Positions 1 to 12,653 are shown, numbered from the stretch's first letter. The stretch is 60,000 bases of DNA from Lingula anatina (GCF_001039355.2 NW_019774602.1:88535-148534), one strand, 5' to 3'. Numbers and translations are program-made. Notes: a model not told the origin generated them from the letters alone.

Positions 1-246
1 AAGGAATATATTTCATACATACGCAGAGACAAGTAGATGAGGTTGCCATGTAATGGTATTCTAACAGAAGTCCTCGGCCCGGTTAGAAAAATGCATATAA
101 AGGAATATAACCACTCAGGATTATTTTAGTAATTATTTTTCATTCTTAAAAGAACCGTAGAAAATAAACACGTACTAAAGGGGTATCTGTGGTGGTCTAG
201 GAGGGAGTGGGCGTGTCGCACCCTTAAATAACTTACTTTTTTCTAG
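1..246. other. Intron of TSP1/PLAC gene 1 (5' part outside window)
   Basis: Non-coding sequence ending in a pyrimidine tract and AG at 245-246, directly before the first visible exon of the TSP1/PLAC gene. I see no other exon here. The upstream exons of the gene lie to the left of the window. Confidence 0.6.
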
Positions 247-2898
247 GGACTACCCACATTGAGTATCAGTGCAGAGACGTCTATGATAATTTGAAAGCCG
301 ATGCTGAAAAATGTGCCGGCGTTCAAAAACCTGACGATTACAGAAGGGAATGCAACAAATCGCCATGTGTGGATGCAAGGTGGGCCCCAATATTTTTATA
401 CTCTTTTTTATCTTTTTTTTATTCGGTAGAAATATAGCATTTGCCCAGTGGAGGGCACAATAAGCACATTCCCTTTTCTTAGCATCTTAGGCACCACTTT
501 CCCCCTTCTTCCTCTCCCCAAAAGCGGAAAGAGACAAAACCCAGGAATTTATTCACCCCTGTGGCATACGTATTGTAGTCATCGTCTACTGCTTTATATC
601 TGCATAGCATACTTTATCCTTGCGTACTCCTAGCAAAAGCCTAATTCAGCTAGGGTAAAAGGTCTTTTTACAGATTCTTCTGTGCCATTTTGGTACTGAT
701 GTTCCGAAAGTGTGTTACTAAATTAGAAGCTTACTAGAATTGCTTTACCTCTACTCCTCATTGGCATCGTCAGTCTCGAAAGACTATGGGTTTGCGCTTT
801 GGGATGAATCCCGTGTCCTGATGGTGTACTTAAGCTGACAAGTCCAATACGGCAGTGGTAGTTTTTGGCACCGTGTGGTCTTTTTAAGTGTGATTCTGTT
901 CTCATACATGTATACTGTGCTTGGGAATGTAGCCTTCAATGTCAGTTTGCTTTCAAAGGCAGCCAGGTCTTTTGATTCAGATTACTTCCAAGCAGATCTG
1001 AAAGCACTGTCCTCCAATGACACCACGAATAATAAATACTTTTAAAAAAATGGCACATATGAATTTGAGAAAAGCCCAATATGCGGTCGAAATATTTTTC
1101 ATTGCAATTATACAATGACCTGAATATTGCTTTCTTACAGGTGGGAAGCGTCTCCGTGGGAGGAATGTTCCGCCACATGCGGCAACTCAGGAACGCAAAT
1201 CAGAATTGTTAGCTGCACGAAGAACGAAGGAGAAAAAGTAAAAGAAGTCAGCCCACATTTTTGCAAGAAATCGCGCAAACCAGAACAGGAGAAGCCTTGC
1301 AACAGGAGGGCTTGCCCAGGAGAATGGTCAACTGAAGAGTGGTCTAAGGTAGGTATGGTACATACACAGTTGGTTCAAGATCTACTAGGTTGAAACAAAC
1401 CCCCTCCAATATGTGTTAGAAATAGGGGTTTTGAGTTTAAGTGTAGACGATGCCATATTTCAGTCACAACTTATAATGGGTGGGAGAACTGAGGAGGCCT
1501 GAACGTTAGATGTTGAAACATCTTGAAGGCTGTCAGTAATGATTCCGTGGATTTTACTTTTTCGTACTTCATGTTCATAGTATCGGCTGTGGCAAAAACA
1601 TGTTTCAGGGAGTTTATAGCTTCACAATGAATCTTGAAGAAAGGTTGATAATTTGCCCTTTTGTAGACCTACTGCTTGAAGTCTCTCTTTTTTCTCTGGC
1701 AACAGTTACAGTATTACCAACGTTTTACCAACCCAGTGTTTTACCCCTTGGACATGCTTCGCTTGATCAAATGAAATATGACAAAGGGTAATTTTGCCGG
1801 TCGTTACTTCACTCTTCAATCCCGATATTTATGTTCACGTCTCTTATTAAATTGCCGTCTTTTATATGTTGATCGGATTTTTTAGAGTTGCGATGTAAAT
1901 GGCGCATTCTGGTTTATCATTTTTTTCAATTAATACTTCAGTGCTCCTCAACCTGTGATACGGGTGTACAAACTCGACGAGTATACTGTGATACTAAAGA
2001 CTCTAGAGGCGTTGAGAACTGTAACGGTAGGCGACCCCCGGACACCAAAATTTGCCACCGAAAACCATGTCCAGGTAAGCGTCAGGTGTGAGAGAAATCG
2101 TCCTGCAATAAAATATCTTTTCTTGAATTGTTCTATAAACATGCTCTGAAATTAATGTTTGGGTGTTAGCAATCACCTAATTACTTCAGATAATTTGAAA
2201 GTAACATTTTGTTGAGCTTGTTTTGTTTTGTTTTTTTCTTTTTATGGTAATCAGAATTGGTTAAAACAAATATGTAGTCTGTAAACGAGCAAGCGTTATC
2301 CAAGATGCTCCCTTTCATGTGTGATATTACATGTACGTCACCAGACAGGCACTTCTGTCTAATTGCTAGAGTCTTGCCTATTGATATTATGTTATATATG
2401 TTATATTTGTGCTTGCAAGGAATAAATATGGATTTACAAGTATATTCTCATGCTATAGTGATACAACTTGGCGGTGTAAATGGCTTCTATATATTTATCG
2501 TCTATTGTTTTCTTACATATTTGAATATTTAATAATTCATAACAAGGATTCATTGTGCTGAACATGTGTGGATAATTAGGTGTCTTCCTCCGAAACTATA
2601 AAAAAGTGCTTTTAGCAAACATTAGACTTAGGCAACATGAAAAACTACCAACATAAATAATGAAACTGCATGTTTAACGAAACCCAATAGAAGCACCTGA
2701 GGAGATAGCACCTGTTCTAAAGTACACATATAGAAGACAATAGATTTTTAACACTTCTCTTTCTCTATAGGCTGCACCGGGGATAAGTCTTCTTTCTGTG
2801 CCACAAAGCCCTTTAAAGCACGCTACTGCGCCCTTCCAGGCTTCAAGAGACTCTGCTGTAGAACGTGCAATAACCTGGCGAATGAAACAAGGAACTAA
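247..2898 (+). CDS. ADAMTS-like / papilin-like protein, 3' end: TSP1 repeats plus PLAC domain (5' partial)
   Basis: Four exons: 247-379, 1141-1348, 1942-2074 and 2771-2898, each with AG/GT borders and matching phases (1, 2, 0, 1). The first encodes the second half of a TSP1 repeat (THIEYQC...CNKSPC). The second holds a full repeat (W-E-A-S-P-W-E-E-C-S-A-T-C-G) and the opening of the next (WSTEEWSK). The third completes that repeat (CSSTCDTG...CHRKPCPG). The last is a six-cysteine PLAC domain (C, C, C, CC, C, ending CCRTC) followed by a short tail and TAA. TSP1 repeats followed by PLAC mark secreted extracellular-matrix proteins of the ADAMTS, ADAMTSL and papilin group. The CSATCG site fits the O-fucose consensus CxxS/TCG. 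The metalloprotease, Cys-rich and spacer part, if present, is outside the window, so protease versus protease-like cannot be decided. Confidence 0.85.
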
Positions 2899-3081
2899 TC
2901 ATAGGAACACTTCTTCTGGGAACTAATCATCTTGTACATGTAGTTTTGCAACAGCTTGTAATGCACTCTACTTCTTCATATATAAATACATATATTTGTA
3001 TACGTATATACCTTTAAAAATCTGGAACTGTGCCTTACAAACTAGTCTCTTCTCTTTGTGCTTAGCTAACAATGACTGCAT

Positions 3082-3087
3082 AATAAA
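3082..3087 (+). terminator. Candidate poly(A) signal of TSP1/PLAC gene 1
   Basis: AATAAA 184 nt after the TAA stop of the PLAC exon. A GT-rich stretch follows around 3170-3210. This is the closest canonical signal downstream of the stop. Confidence 0.55.
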
Positions 3088-4335
3088 CTGTCATGCACGC
3101 CTGGATCTGTGTCAATTGGAATATGCTCGGCGTTTCTCGAAAAAAAGGTCGAGGTGTTCCCATTGAATTTGTGTATTGTTTGTACTTGTATTGTACATGT
3201 ACATTGTGATGTTATGACGATTGTGACTGAGTAACAAGAAGAAACTGCCTTTGTCTTTCACAAAGCATCTGTGATTAGATTGAATGTATTTTTAAGTTGG
3301 GTTTGTGATAAATATTTAAAAAGGTGTGGATTTTGCTGGTGGTTTTTTAAAATAACTACTTAAGTTTTAACATGGGCCTAAAATGAAAGCAGTGGGAAAG
3401 ATATGCCCTGTATTAAACAGAACTGAATGAACTGAAATAAAAAAGAGAATTAAAACGGTCAAATAATGCAACGACCTAAATATTGGAGTATTCAATAGGG
3501 TCTTTACTCATCATTGGTGGCGGCAGAATACATTTCATTATAGAGATCAGATTCGAAGTTCTTATGCTGTACTCGATAGGCATAATTTAATAATTAGTGT
3601 TTTTATGCTAGCAGTTATTAAGGAAAGCAGTTTTAAGATGCTAGTTTTCCCCTACAAGTTAATCGTGCAATGCTGCATTTTTGTACACTTGGTTACTATG
3701 TGTATGACAATAACAACATTAGTTTGCTGAGGACTCTGAGGGCCGTGTAGGTATTACGTGAGTAGATGTTTATCTCTATCATATGTGATCTCACCCAAAG
3801 TATTGAGAGAAAAAGTGTTGCGTTAAGAAAAAAATGCAACGGAATAGCTTACTTTTGTTCACGGTTTCAGGAAACAAATCTGTTTTTGAACTGTTATTTT
3901 AGTCAACGTTTTAGACACGTTTGATGTTTACGTTAAAATGTTTTGCGTATATTGCCAATCTGTCAATAAATAACAATTTCAATAATTTTTGTGTTATTGC
4001 AATTATAACAAGCGACATTTCCGCGTAAGCAGGACATGATCGGTATGTTTTTGACTTTACACACCGGATTTGGTGGGCGTTAAATTGATTTGAAGAACTC
4101 GGATGTTTTATCATATTTATCATAAAAATCATCCTATAGATATTCCTGATGTTGTGGCTTAGAAAAACACAAAACCTTTTGTTTTGCTTCCGCTTTGTGT
4201 GTGATTTGCTAGAAGATAAATAAAAAACATAGCCACTAAAATGATGTGCAAAGGCAATCATATTGTAAATTAGTATGCGACAGCATTAGAAACACCATTT
4301 CAAGTAGGATGTAGTTTTGGACACTTTACATCTAG
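3088..4335. other. Intergenic or intronic spacer between the two TSP1/PLAC units
   Basis: About 1.25 kb with no convincing coding exon. In particular I found no ATG plus signal peptide and no metalloprotease or spacer exon that could open the second unit. If transcripts of the second unit use the 5' exons of the first, this stretch is intron. Confidence 0.5.
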
Positions 4336-5969
4336 GCACACTCGTCCCGTCGAAGAAGGAAGATAATTTGATTGGTGAGGACCATACGCCTGTCAACTTG
4401 CCCGACAGCAATGTCGTCAATAGTGTCCTTAATGACAGGTATACTTGGCGCTTCGACGAGTGGACCGAGTGCACCAGATCGTGTGGAACTGGTACGTGAC
4501 CCATTGTATCTCTATAGTATCTTCTACAAATTTGCATTAGCTTTAACGTGCATGTTGACACTGTTATTGAAATCCTACATGTGTTATCACATTTTTTTAT
4601 AATTTCTCAAAAATCATAAGGGATTGCGCTAGATAAAAAAATTTATTTTCGTCTGTTAGATTATGATTTTGATGTCTGCTACAGGTGGGGTTTAAATCTG
4701 GAAGGCGTTGATTAAACAAATCATAGTGGTGTAATTCGCGGGAAAGGAGAATTGAAGTGGACGAATAGGCAATTCGATTGTTTTGTGTTCACGTGCATGC
4801 GTTTTGCTTTTCATATTCAGGTACTCAACATATAGTTTACCTGTGTAAAGATAAGTACTACCAAAAGGCTGTGGTTGAATCGCACTGCTCTCATCTAGAA
4901 AAACCGGACCCAGATTTGCGGCCTTGCAACCAGTTTGGGTGTCCGGAGACACGGTAGGTACATGTATTCTCGAAAGGTGTAAAAAATCAAGACGATTGCC
5001 TCAGTTACAGAACTGTACATATAAGTTTGCAAGTTTTCAAGTTATAACAGCAGCAGTAGTTGCTCGTCTAGCCAATGACCGCCAGCACTGAGGCAGTGTA
5101 ATTGTCGGTCGCCTTTCATAGGATGCTTTATGCAATCAACATATACATGTAAGTTTTGTGAGGGAAAAATACGGTATCTACTCTAAAATCACCCGTTGTA
5201 GCAGCTGTCCGATTACCTTTTTTTTTTGAAAGTCAGAAGCAATCAGGGACTACTACACATGCGCGCCGCACGACACATATAGTTAAATATTTTAAGATTA
5301 GTGCGTGGTAGACTAGAAAAATTCACTTGCAATGATTATAATTACGTTTTCATGATTAGAAATACGACTAGAAATACGAGTTATTTGTATAAGTATTTAC
5401 ACCTCACTTCATATGGGGGATTGATCAAACAGGGACTAGGGGCGCAACACTCCCTTGGATCCTTTAACAGAGAATAAATCTGGGGGAAATCTAAGTGCTC
5501 GTACTGCCTCACCTCACCTGCAATCTTGACAAACTCATATCAGACGTAGATTGCATATGTAAGTCCTGAGATATGCATCGTAACGTCAAAACAGTGATAT
5601 TTTTTGTTATAATTTTTTTTCAAATTAATAGCGTTTCTTTATTTGTTTTGCTTTCTTTAACCTTTAGGTGGATCGCAGGAAACTGGAGCGAGTGTACGAA
5701 AACTTGTGGTAGGGGATTGCAATCAAGACCTTTAGCCTGCCTCATCAGTCATGAGGGGGAGGATGTCGCTACCAGTCATGCCATGTGCATTGACATAGAA
5801 CCGCCGGAGACAATTCGGGAATGCAATCGTGAGATTCCGTGTCCAACCCCGACGACGACCACCACCACCTTACCTCCACCCACCCACCCGCCCATGGTGA
5901 CCAGCACAGAGTATTTCATCTACAGGTGCAACCTCGTTCCAGCCTCGCCTCGCATTCCTGTCTATATTT

Positions 5970-6019
<50 letters not shown>

Positions 6020-9000
6020 CTTTATTTAAAGACGGTAAAACATGTTAAGTGCACACACTTATCTTACACATGGGCCATTGCAAATAACTTCCCGTTTCTG
6101 CAACTTTTCTGTTTTTTATACATTTTCGTCAGTTAAAAATCATCATAACGTAAAAAATAAAAGAAAAAATATTATTATTGTTTTATTCATATCGATAGAC
6201 TCTCTATGCAACAAATGCCCTACTTATTGTTTTAGATGGGTCAGTAGAGGCTGGAGCCCATGCAGCACCACGTGCGGAGAGGGCATAGAGACAAAGTTTG
6301 TCCTCTGTGTGAAGGTTTCTTCGCAAGAAGAGGTAGAGGTTGACAGCGACCTGTGCGAACCAGGCGAAAAGCCGTCCGCGGAGGAGAGGCCTTGCTCCAT
6401 TGCTCCGTGTGTGGAACCAGTTAAGAATATCTATCTGTAAGTGTTGTGGTGAATGACAGATGTTGGTTAACATGGAAAATCAACGGGCCTTGTTTTTGTC
6501 TTTAATGTAAGGGTTCTATTAAGAAACATGTATGTGGAAGTATGTCTGTCAACAGATGGCTGAATTGCAGTGAGTTTTCCAGAACGTAATGTTATGGATC
6601 AAGTTGTGTAAGGGCAGATATGATAATAATTTAATGAGAAAAACATGTCATATGCACAAGTTATGAAGAGATAAGGGGTGTTTTTTTTCTTTTTCAATTA
6701 TTGAGAGTACAGGTTCAGCACCAACTTGTTCACCTTTTTGATTTTATGCACAAGCAACAAGTCTTCATGCATCTGTAATTCATACCAATCTCTGCTTTGG
6801 TAAAAAATGAAATAACAATAAAGGGCACCAAGTAAACAACAAAGTCATAACTCATCATATATACAAATTCATGTACAAAAATATATAGCTTATTGCAGCT
6901 TATACACTACATTGCGTATATTTGATTAAAATGATGTTAATTATACAATGTTTAAACAATGGAGTTTAACACTTAATCATATAATAATTTTGGTTTAAGA
7001 TAAACGCAGCACGATTTTTTATTTCATATGCAGTTGGAAGGTAGGGGAATGGGAGGCATGTTCTGTCACCTGCGGAGATGGAGGCGTGCAGGATAGGCAA
7101 GTCAACTGCTGGCAGATAGACGGGCGGACTGGAACTGAGACGCAAACTAACCCCTTTAACTGCGACTCGGATGACGAGCCATCTTCACGCCAAGACTGCC
7201 ACCTATCGCCTTGTCCGATCAACTACACTTATAGGTTTCTTTTCTTGTTTTTTAACTTGAAAGAAACGGTCTCTACTTTAAATATGCTTTAATGAATATT
7301 CACTCTCAGATAGATTTAAAAGAAAAAAAGCAGTACTGTTCGAAGTAGTGGGATTTAAGGATTACGTTCTACGTTACCATTTTCCTACTAATTTCAACAT
7401 TTTGCAAAAATATATAGGCCTACCTACCGGTACTCATATGAATATTCATATTCATTTGCATATACTCGCCTCATCTGAAACTTAACAATTCTTATCATTT
7501 CAATTTTTCTCGTTTTCTTGAAGTTGGGACATCGGCGATTGGCAATCTTGCTCCGCCTCGTGTGGAGACGATGGAATTCAAACAAGAAAAATACTCTGCA
7601 AACGAAGAGACATGGAAAGTGGCGAAGAAATACATATTGACGATGTGTCACGTTGTTCTGAAACAAGCAAACCAGACCAAGTTCAAGGCTGCAATAGAAA
7701 CCCTTGCCCGGTTAATTATGAATACAGGTGCGCATTACTGCTACTCCATACAGTTGTCCATAAAAGCAGGTGTCTACATATTAAACATATATTTGCTGAT
7801 TTTCATAATGAACTGTGATCGAATCATTTTGAGATGTGATTGGGTGTAATATTCCAACATTATGTTATCTGCTAATTATGAATTATTGAACCGTATTATC
7901 ATTAACAGTTAACGTTTTGCTAGAGCTTATTTGCTTAACACATTTAACAATATAGATTAATCAGTGAGCTAGGATTTCAACTTTCAACTCGCTACTGGGA
8001 CACCATACTCACCTATGAAATCCATGGAAAGCTGACTTAGTATCATTAAAGCAAAGTCGCCTACGTTTTATTAGATAAATACAAGTATTCATCTGGCAAA
8101 CTAACAGTGATAGTCAACACTGTTATTATTCAAGAACCATGATAATCTCCGTATTATATTGCGCATTATATTGCATTTAGAAACGGCAATTTCCAACTTA
8201 TTTACCAACGAACCAGGCCCGTAGCCAGCAAGGGAAGGGGAGTCTTTCTCTTAAAAAAAATGGGAACCATGAAGCCTAGATCCAAATTTACACAGAGCAG
8301 CCCTTTTTTCTGACAAAAAGGGCGGATCGTTTGAACACCGGAAACCCCACCCCCACCCCCATCCCTCTCCCTGGCTACGCGCCTGCAAACATAGTGTACA
8401 CAGTACAGCGTGTACCTGGCTCCCTTAATCTCAGCTTGTGCTTGTGCTTCAGTTGGGCCACGGAGTCGTGGTCCAGGTGTTCTCAGTCTTGCGGAGACAG
8501 CGGAGTTCAGAATCGCCACATTCATTGTCTACGTTTAAACACTGAAACCGGCCGAGAGTCGATCACAGACAACATATATTGCAATGGTAACGAGAAGCCA
8601 GACGCTACGCGAGCTTGTAATCGTAGGCGCTGCCCCTACGTCTTGTACGTCTAGCTTTTTTTTGTATTTTCTATAATATTCTACATGTATATACATTTAT
8701 ATGCTGCGATTAACTCTGTTGAATTTGACCAAAGATACGTTTTAATCGAACAGAATTTGCATTAAATGAATACGAATATCTCATGCAACACTGATAATGA
8801 TTAAACTGCACTTTAAATGAACTAGGAGAGTGTAATATAAAAACAAAAATAAGTGAATTAATGATTGATCTGTGATCATTTATTACAACCTTGGTCCACC
8901 CTTTACAATCATTAATCGATTATTAATTATGTCAATTACTGTGGCGTCACATTTGCAGATGGTCCTATGGAGACTGGTCTCGCTGCTCAGCGTCGTGTGG

Positions 9001-9459
9001 AGACACGGGCGTTTACGAAAGGCGCGTTTTCTGTGAGAGAGTGGATCCGAGCACTGGGAAACGAACTGAGGTGGACATTACGGACTGTTACGACCAAACC
9101 AAACCAGTGGCCAAACAGCCGTGTAATAGAATCAACTGCCCGAGGTCCACCACGCCATTAACCACAACAACAGAAAGGCCCATCTCCTACAAGTAAGGTG
9201 TTTTGGGGGTTCAAATAACACTACATGTTTACGCTTAGAAGTATAGTTTCTTTAATTGTGTTTTAATCATGATCATGAAATATTATCAAATATTATGCAG
9301 TTTGTCGATTTTTTTTTTTTGGCAAAAGTGTGAATGTAGGTTGGTATGGTAAGGAAAAGACGCAGAAAGGGATCAAGTACAGGTAGTAGCCCTCGAACAA
9401 GTAGGCCTGTTTAATTTATTTATACATATCAGCAACAGATTTAGATTAGTTATGACGAA

Positions 9460-9505
<46 letters not shown>

Positions 9506-12404
9506 TATTAATTAGATGGAAAACCAAAACCTGGAGTGACTGTTCTGCGACATGTGGCAACAACGGTTTACAGGAGCGTTTCGTGAACTGTGTTCAGGTT
9601 TACGGCGGACAGGAAGTCGTCACCAGGGCGGACTCGTGCGTAGCCGAGGAGAAACCCGAGGATAAACAGCCGTGCAACCGTGTGGCATGCCCGGCACCAT
9701 GGAGAACCACCAAGTGGTCGCAGGTATGCCATTTTTTTAACCCAGGGGTACCCGATAACGCTTACTGAAGCCCCCTTTACACTGGACGGCGTCCATTCTG
9801 CGTCTCGTAGTACGGCCCCGTTTGAGAGTAAAAAAATACTTTACGTGCTGACAGCTAGCCGATCATTGAGCATTCATTCTGCAACCAAAGCGATGTTATG
9901 CCTCCTTTCTACGACCACAGCGATGCCAGTTTCGTCGTCGTACAAAGGACGCAGAAAGGACACCGTCCAGTGTATTTTTTTTTTTTTGGGGGGGGGGCGG
10001 ACGGATTGCTATTTTGCACTGAATGAAATGTTGGGGAGGGGAGCCATGATATGATTCGGCAAGGTAGTTAGAGAATTTCCCTTTGCACCCTGGATGGACA
10101 TAATGTTACATATTACTGGTAGCGTATTAAAACCTGGTTCCACATCAAAACAACTCGTATTCTGCAAAACATACAGGCAAATTACAGGAAAACCCTGGCA
10201 ATGAACTCTGGCGACCAGTGTTTCTTAGCCAGGGACCTTGATGCTGTCGAGAAAAATACAGTTAACGACCTTTTCTGACGTCTTTGGTAGTTTTCCAGTA
10301 ATTTTCCAGTAATTTCCAATTTTCAAGTACATGTAGATACACTACCAGCTGTTATTGGTGACAAACATATAGCTTTTAACACTACTTATCGTGTTTTTAA
10401 GTGCAATTATTGTCGATACAGTGGCAATAGCAATTTTGAAGAAGGCCAATCAAAAAGACATCAAAATTCTTCATTCTCGAGTTTTTTAGACTATGGTATT
10501 CGTTGGCTATTGTGCCACAGTATACCATGTAGTAAAAGTACACTTAATGACATGTTTACAAGAGCCAAGCTCCCTGGGAAGCTTGTCTAACATTGATAAT
10601 CTCATCCCACATAAATTCTTTAATTGTGCCCAATAAATTATATTTATGTATACACGTTTGTGTAAAATTGATGTCTAATTTTCTTTATAAACATATTATT
10701 ACAGTTAACCATTAGTGAAAGCACACCCCATATTTCAAATCCAAACTTATTTAATTTCATGCACACAGTGTTCGGTAACTTGTGGTACCGGGAAGCAAAC
10801 ACGAGACGTGTTCTGTGACATCCCTACACCAAATTATGGAATACCGTACTCCTGCTTTGGAAAGAAACCACCTATTTCTAAACAGTGCCAACTGGAGTCG
10901 TGTGACGGTGAGTAAAGATGTTGTCAAAATTGTAGTACAAATCACATATTGTGTTCCAGTAGGCCCTACGTCTCACAAATGCCGATGTTTGTTACAATGT
11001 ACCAGAAGAGCATACATGCATGTATGTTTATAAGACAAATATCACAGTTTAAAATTAAATAGATTATAAAAGAATTTTTCTTGACTTGGAGACTAGATAA
11101 CCAGAGTCATACACAACGTTTTGATACGCCATCTGTGAACGAGCACAGGTGTCAAACATCTGCGCATGAGCGTAAAGCGCGCTCTCTGAAATAAACAATT
11201 TAATTTAATTTTGGTTGATTTGATTTAATTTGTTTTCTGGTGTCGTTTGGAAGAGTATATTGGAAATTTTTGTTGAATGTGCCGGTGTAACGAAACTGAG
11301 GATCCGTGTAACACGAAATCCGCCCTCCATTTAGTTATAATGGTTAGGGTTAGCCTGACCTAAGTGGGTCAACATCCAGGGCGAGGCTTACCTGCACAAA
11401 TGAATGGGAAGCGGATTCTCTGTCATGTTACACCGGTATGAATTAAAATCTAAATCCACCAGACTTTGTTAAAAATGCCGTTTTTTTTCTGTATTCTATC
11501 GGGATTCCCTTTGTATTTTTAGTGATGAATGTTATCCTACGGGAAATATCCCTTTCCTCACTCTTAATAAAGAAAATATTCTCTGTGCGGGGGTAGGGGA
11601 GGGGGTAGGTGATGAAAATATTATTTCAAAATGCATTTAAATCGTGAGAAGGTTAAAATAAGGGTTATGCAAATGAGAAAACCTTAATGTTTGGGTGAAA
11701 TTAGCCGAAATACATGTAACATGTTGAACTTCACTTCCTCGTTTTAACTGATAGTTGTAATTACTCGAAAGCGAGGCATAGCTGTCAACAATATGTAACC
11801 TCGTAAAAATTGAAATTTTGTGACGAAGCTCATAGCTTGCGGGGATCAAAATACTCCTTGTTTATATTTGGAATCTACAATAATAATAAATGAAATAACA
11901 CACTATAAAAATCCTTCTGTTTGGCCCATTATTTAACTTAACTGATATTTTGTAGAAATTACAGGCTAAAACACGCCATAATCGTCTGCGCGATCTCGTT
12001 CACATATCAGCTCACGACATTTGGCTCCTGTGCTACATTCAAGGCCAAACAAGGTTCACAAATGGTGGATCAAAACTATAGACTCTCGTGATCTAGTCCC
12101 TAAGGCAAGAATGCATACAGTGTATCTTTTATCATACCATGTAGAGATAATGAGAATCCCTTTTCATATTTGTAGTGGATTAATTTCCCGAGCAATAACA
12201 GTTTATGAACTGGTAAATTGCGCGATCTTTATACAGTGTTTGCTTTTTTTAGCTGCTCCAACAACACCGAAGCCACCATGTAACGGCGACAAGTCTAAAT
12301 TCTTCTGCAAGCTGGTTACGGCAAGAGCAAAGGAGCATTGTAGATTGCAGGCATATTATAATATGTGCTGTGCATCCTGTGACAAATTTGAAAGAACACA
12401 CTGA
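4336..12404 (+). CDS. ADAMTS-like / papilin-like protein: nine TSP1 repeats plus PLAC domain (5' end not found)
   Basis: Eleven exons join in one frame for about 691 codons: 4336-4491, 4821-4953, 5668-5925, 6236-6436, 7034-7234, 7524-7727, 8453-8644, 8959-9192, 9516-9723, 10769-10907 and 12253-12404. Exon 1 resembles the end of an ADAMTS spacer and opens repeat 1 (YTWRFDEWTECTRSCG). Exons 3-8 each encode one whole TSP1 repeat between phase-2 introns. Exon 9 holds repeat 8 and the start of repeat 9. Exon 11 is the six-Cys PLAC domain (ending CCASC). All nine repeats keep the O-fucosylation consensus CxxS/TCG. The tryptophans follow W-x4-W-x2-C, so WxxW is missing but WxxC is present. Thr/Pro-rich linkers follow repeats 2 and 7. 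The first acceptor (4335) is uncertain, and no signal peptide was found. The likely role is a secreted matrix protein; this is inference from the family. Confidence 0.85.
5971..6018. repeat. (TAA)n microsatellite in intron 3
   Basis: About 16 TAA units within the short intron between the second and third TSP1 repeats of gene 2. The repeat stays open in one frame, so it extends apparent open frames from the upstream exon. It is not coding. Confidence 0.9.
8214..8385. mobile_element. Short inverted-repeat element (MITE-like) in intron
   Basis: The ends are inverted copies: CAGGCCCGTAGCCAG at 8214 and CTGGCTACGCGCCTG at 8371-8385. The element is 172 bp, too short to code for a transposase. It lies 67 bp upstream of TSP1 exon 8453-8644. 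The CAG...CTG ends recall hAT-type non-autonomous elements (inference). No clean target-site duplication is visible. A truncated relative may lie at about 13526-13573. Confidence 0.6.
9462..9505. repeat. (AAT)n microsatellite just upstream of a TSP1 exon
   Basis: About 14 AAT units ending 10 bp before the exon that starts at 9516. The repeat replaces the usual pyrimidine tract of the acceptor with an AT-rich one. Confidence 0.9.
9771..9974. mobile_element. MITE-like element, copy 1 (ends CCCCCTTTACACTGGACGG)
   Basis: The left end reads CCCCCTTTACACTGGACGGC and the right end GGACACCGTCCAGTGTA, an inverted pair. It lies in the intron after the exon ending at 9723. The inside matches, in reverse orientation, the inside of the element at 34045-34236, including the CAGCGATGCCA / TGGCATCGCTG segments. 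Confidence 0.65.
11282..11436. mobile_element. MITE-like element, copy 1 (TIR CCGGTGTAAC)
   Basis: A 155-bp element with 10-bp terminal inverted repeats CCGGTGTAAC and GTTACACCGG, in the last intron of the nine-repeat gene. A second copy is at 19389-19562. They share the ends plus internal blocks (GTTAGGGTTAG / GGTTAGTT and CTG(T/C)(G/A)CAAA..AATGGGAAGC). No coding capacity. Confidence 0.7.
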
Positions 12405-12653
12405 ATCATATGCCAGTCGCATAAGGCACTGAGCTTAACTAAGCTAATTTATAACACAGCATTGCCAGAAGCTTACGGCGTCAGTTATTTTCTATGTGGA
12501 CTTTTACTTTCAAGATATAGATGTTTATTTTTTACCATCGAGTTGGTTCATATATATACATACATGGTTGAGTAGGAATGATTAGTTGTTTAAAATATGC
12601 AAAAGGGAATTGTGTGGAATAAGAATTCCTTTCCGTCTATTTGTGCTTTTCAC

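Noticed and set aside
5573-6136. 187-codon open frame spanning a TSP1 exon and the TAA repeat
   Set aside because: Only 5668-5925 is coding; splice sites and phase-2 borders define the exon. The rest is intron kept open by the microsatellite.
8331-8654. 107-codon open frame as one exon
   Set aside because: Its left part is the end of a MITE-like element. The acceptor at 8451-8452 and donor at 8645 define the TSP1 exon 8453-8644.
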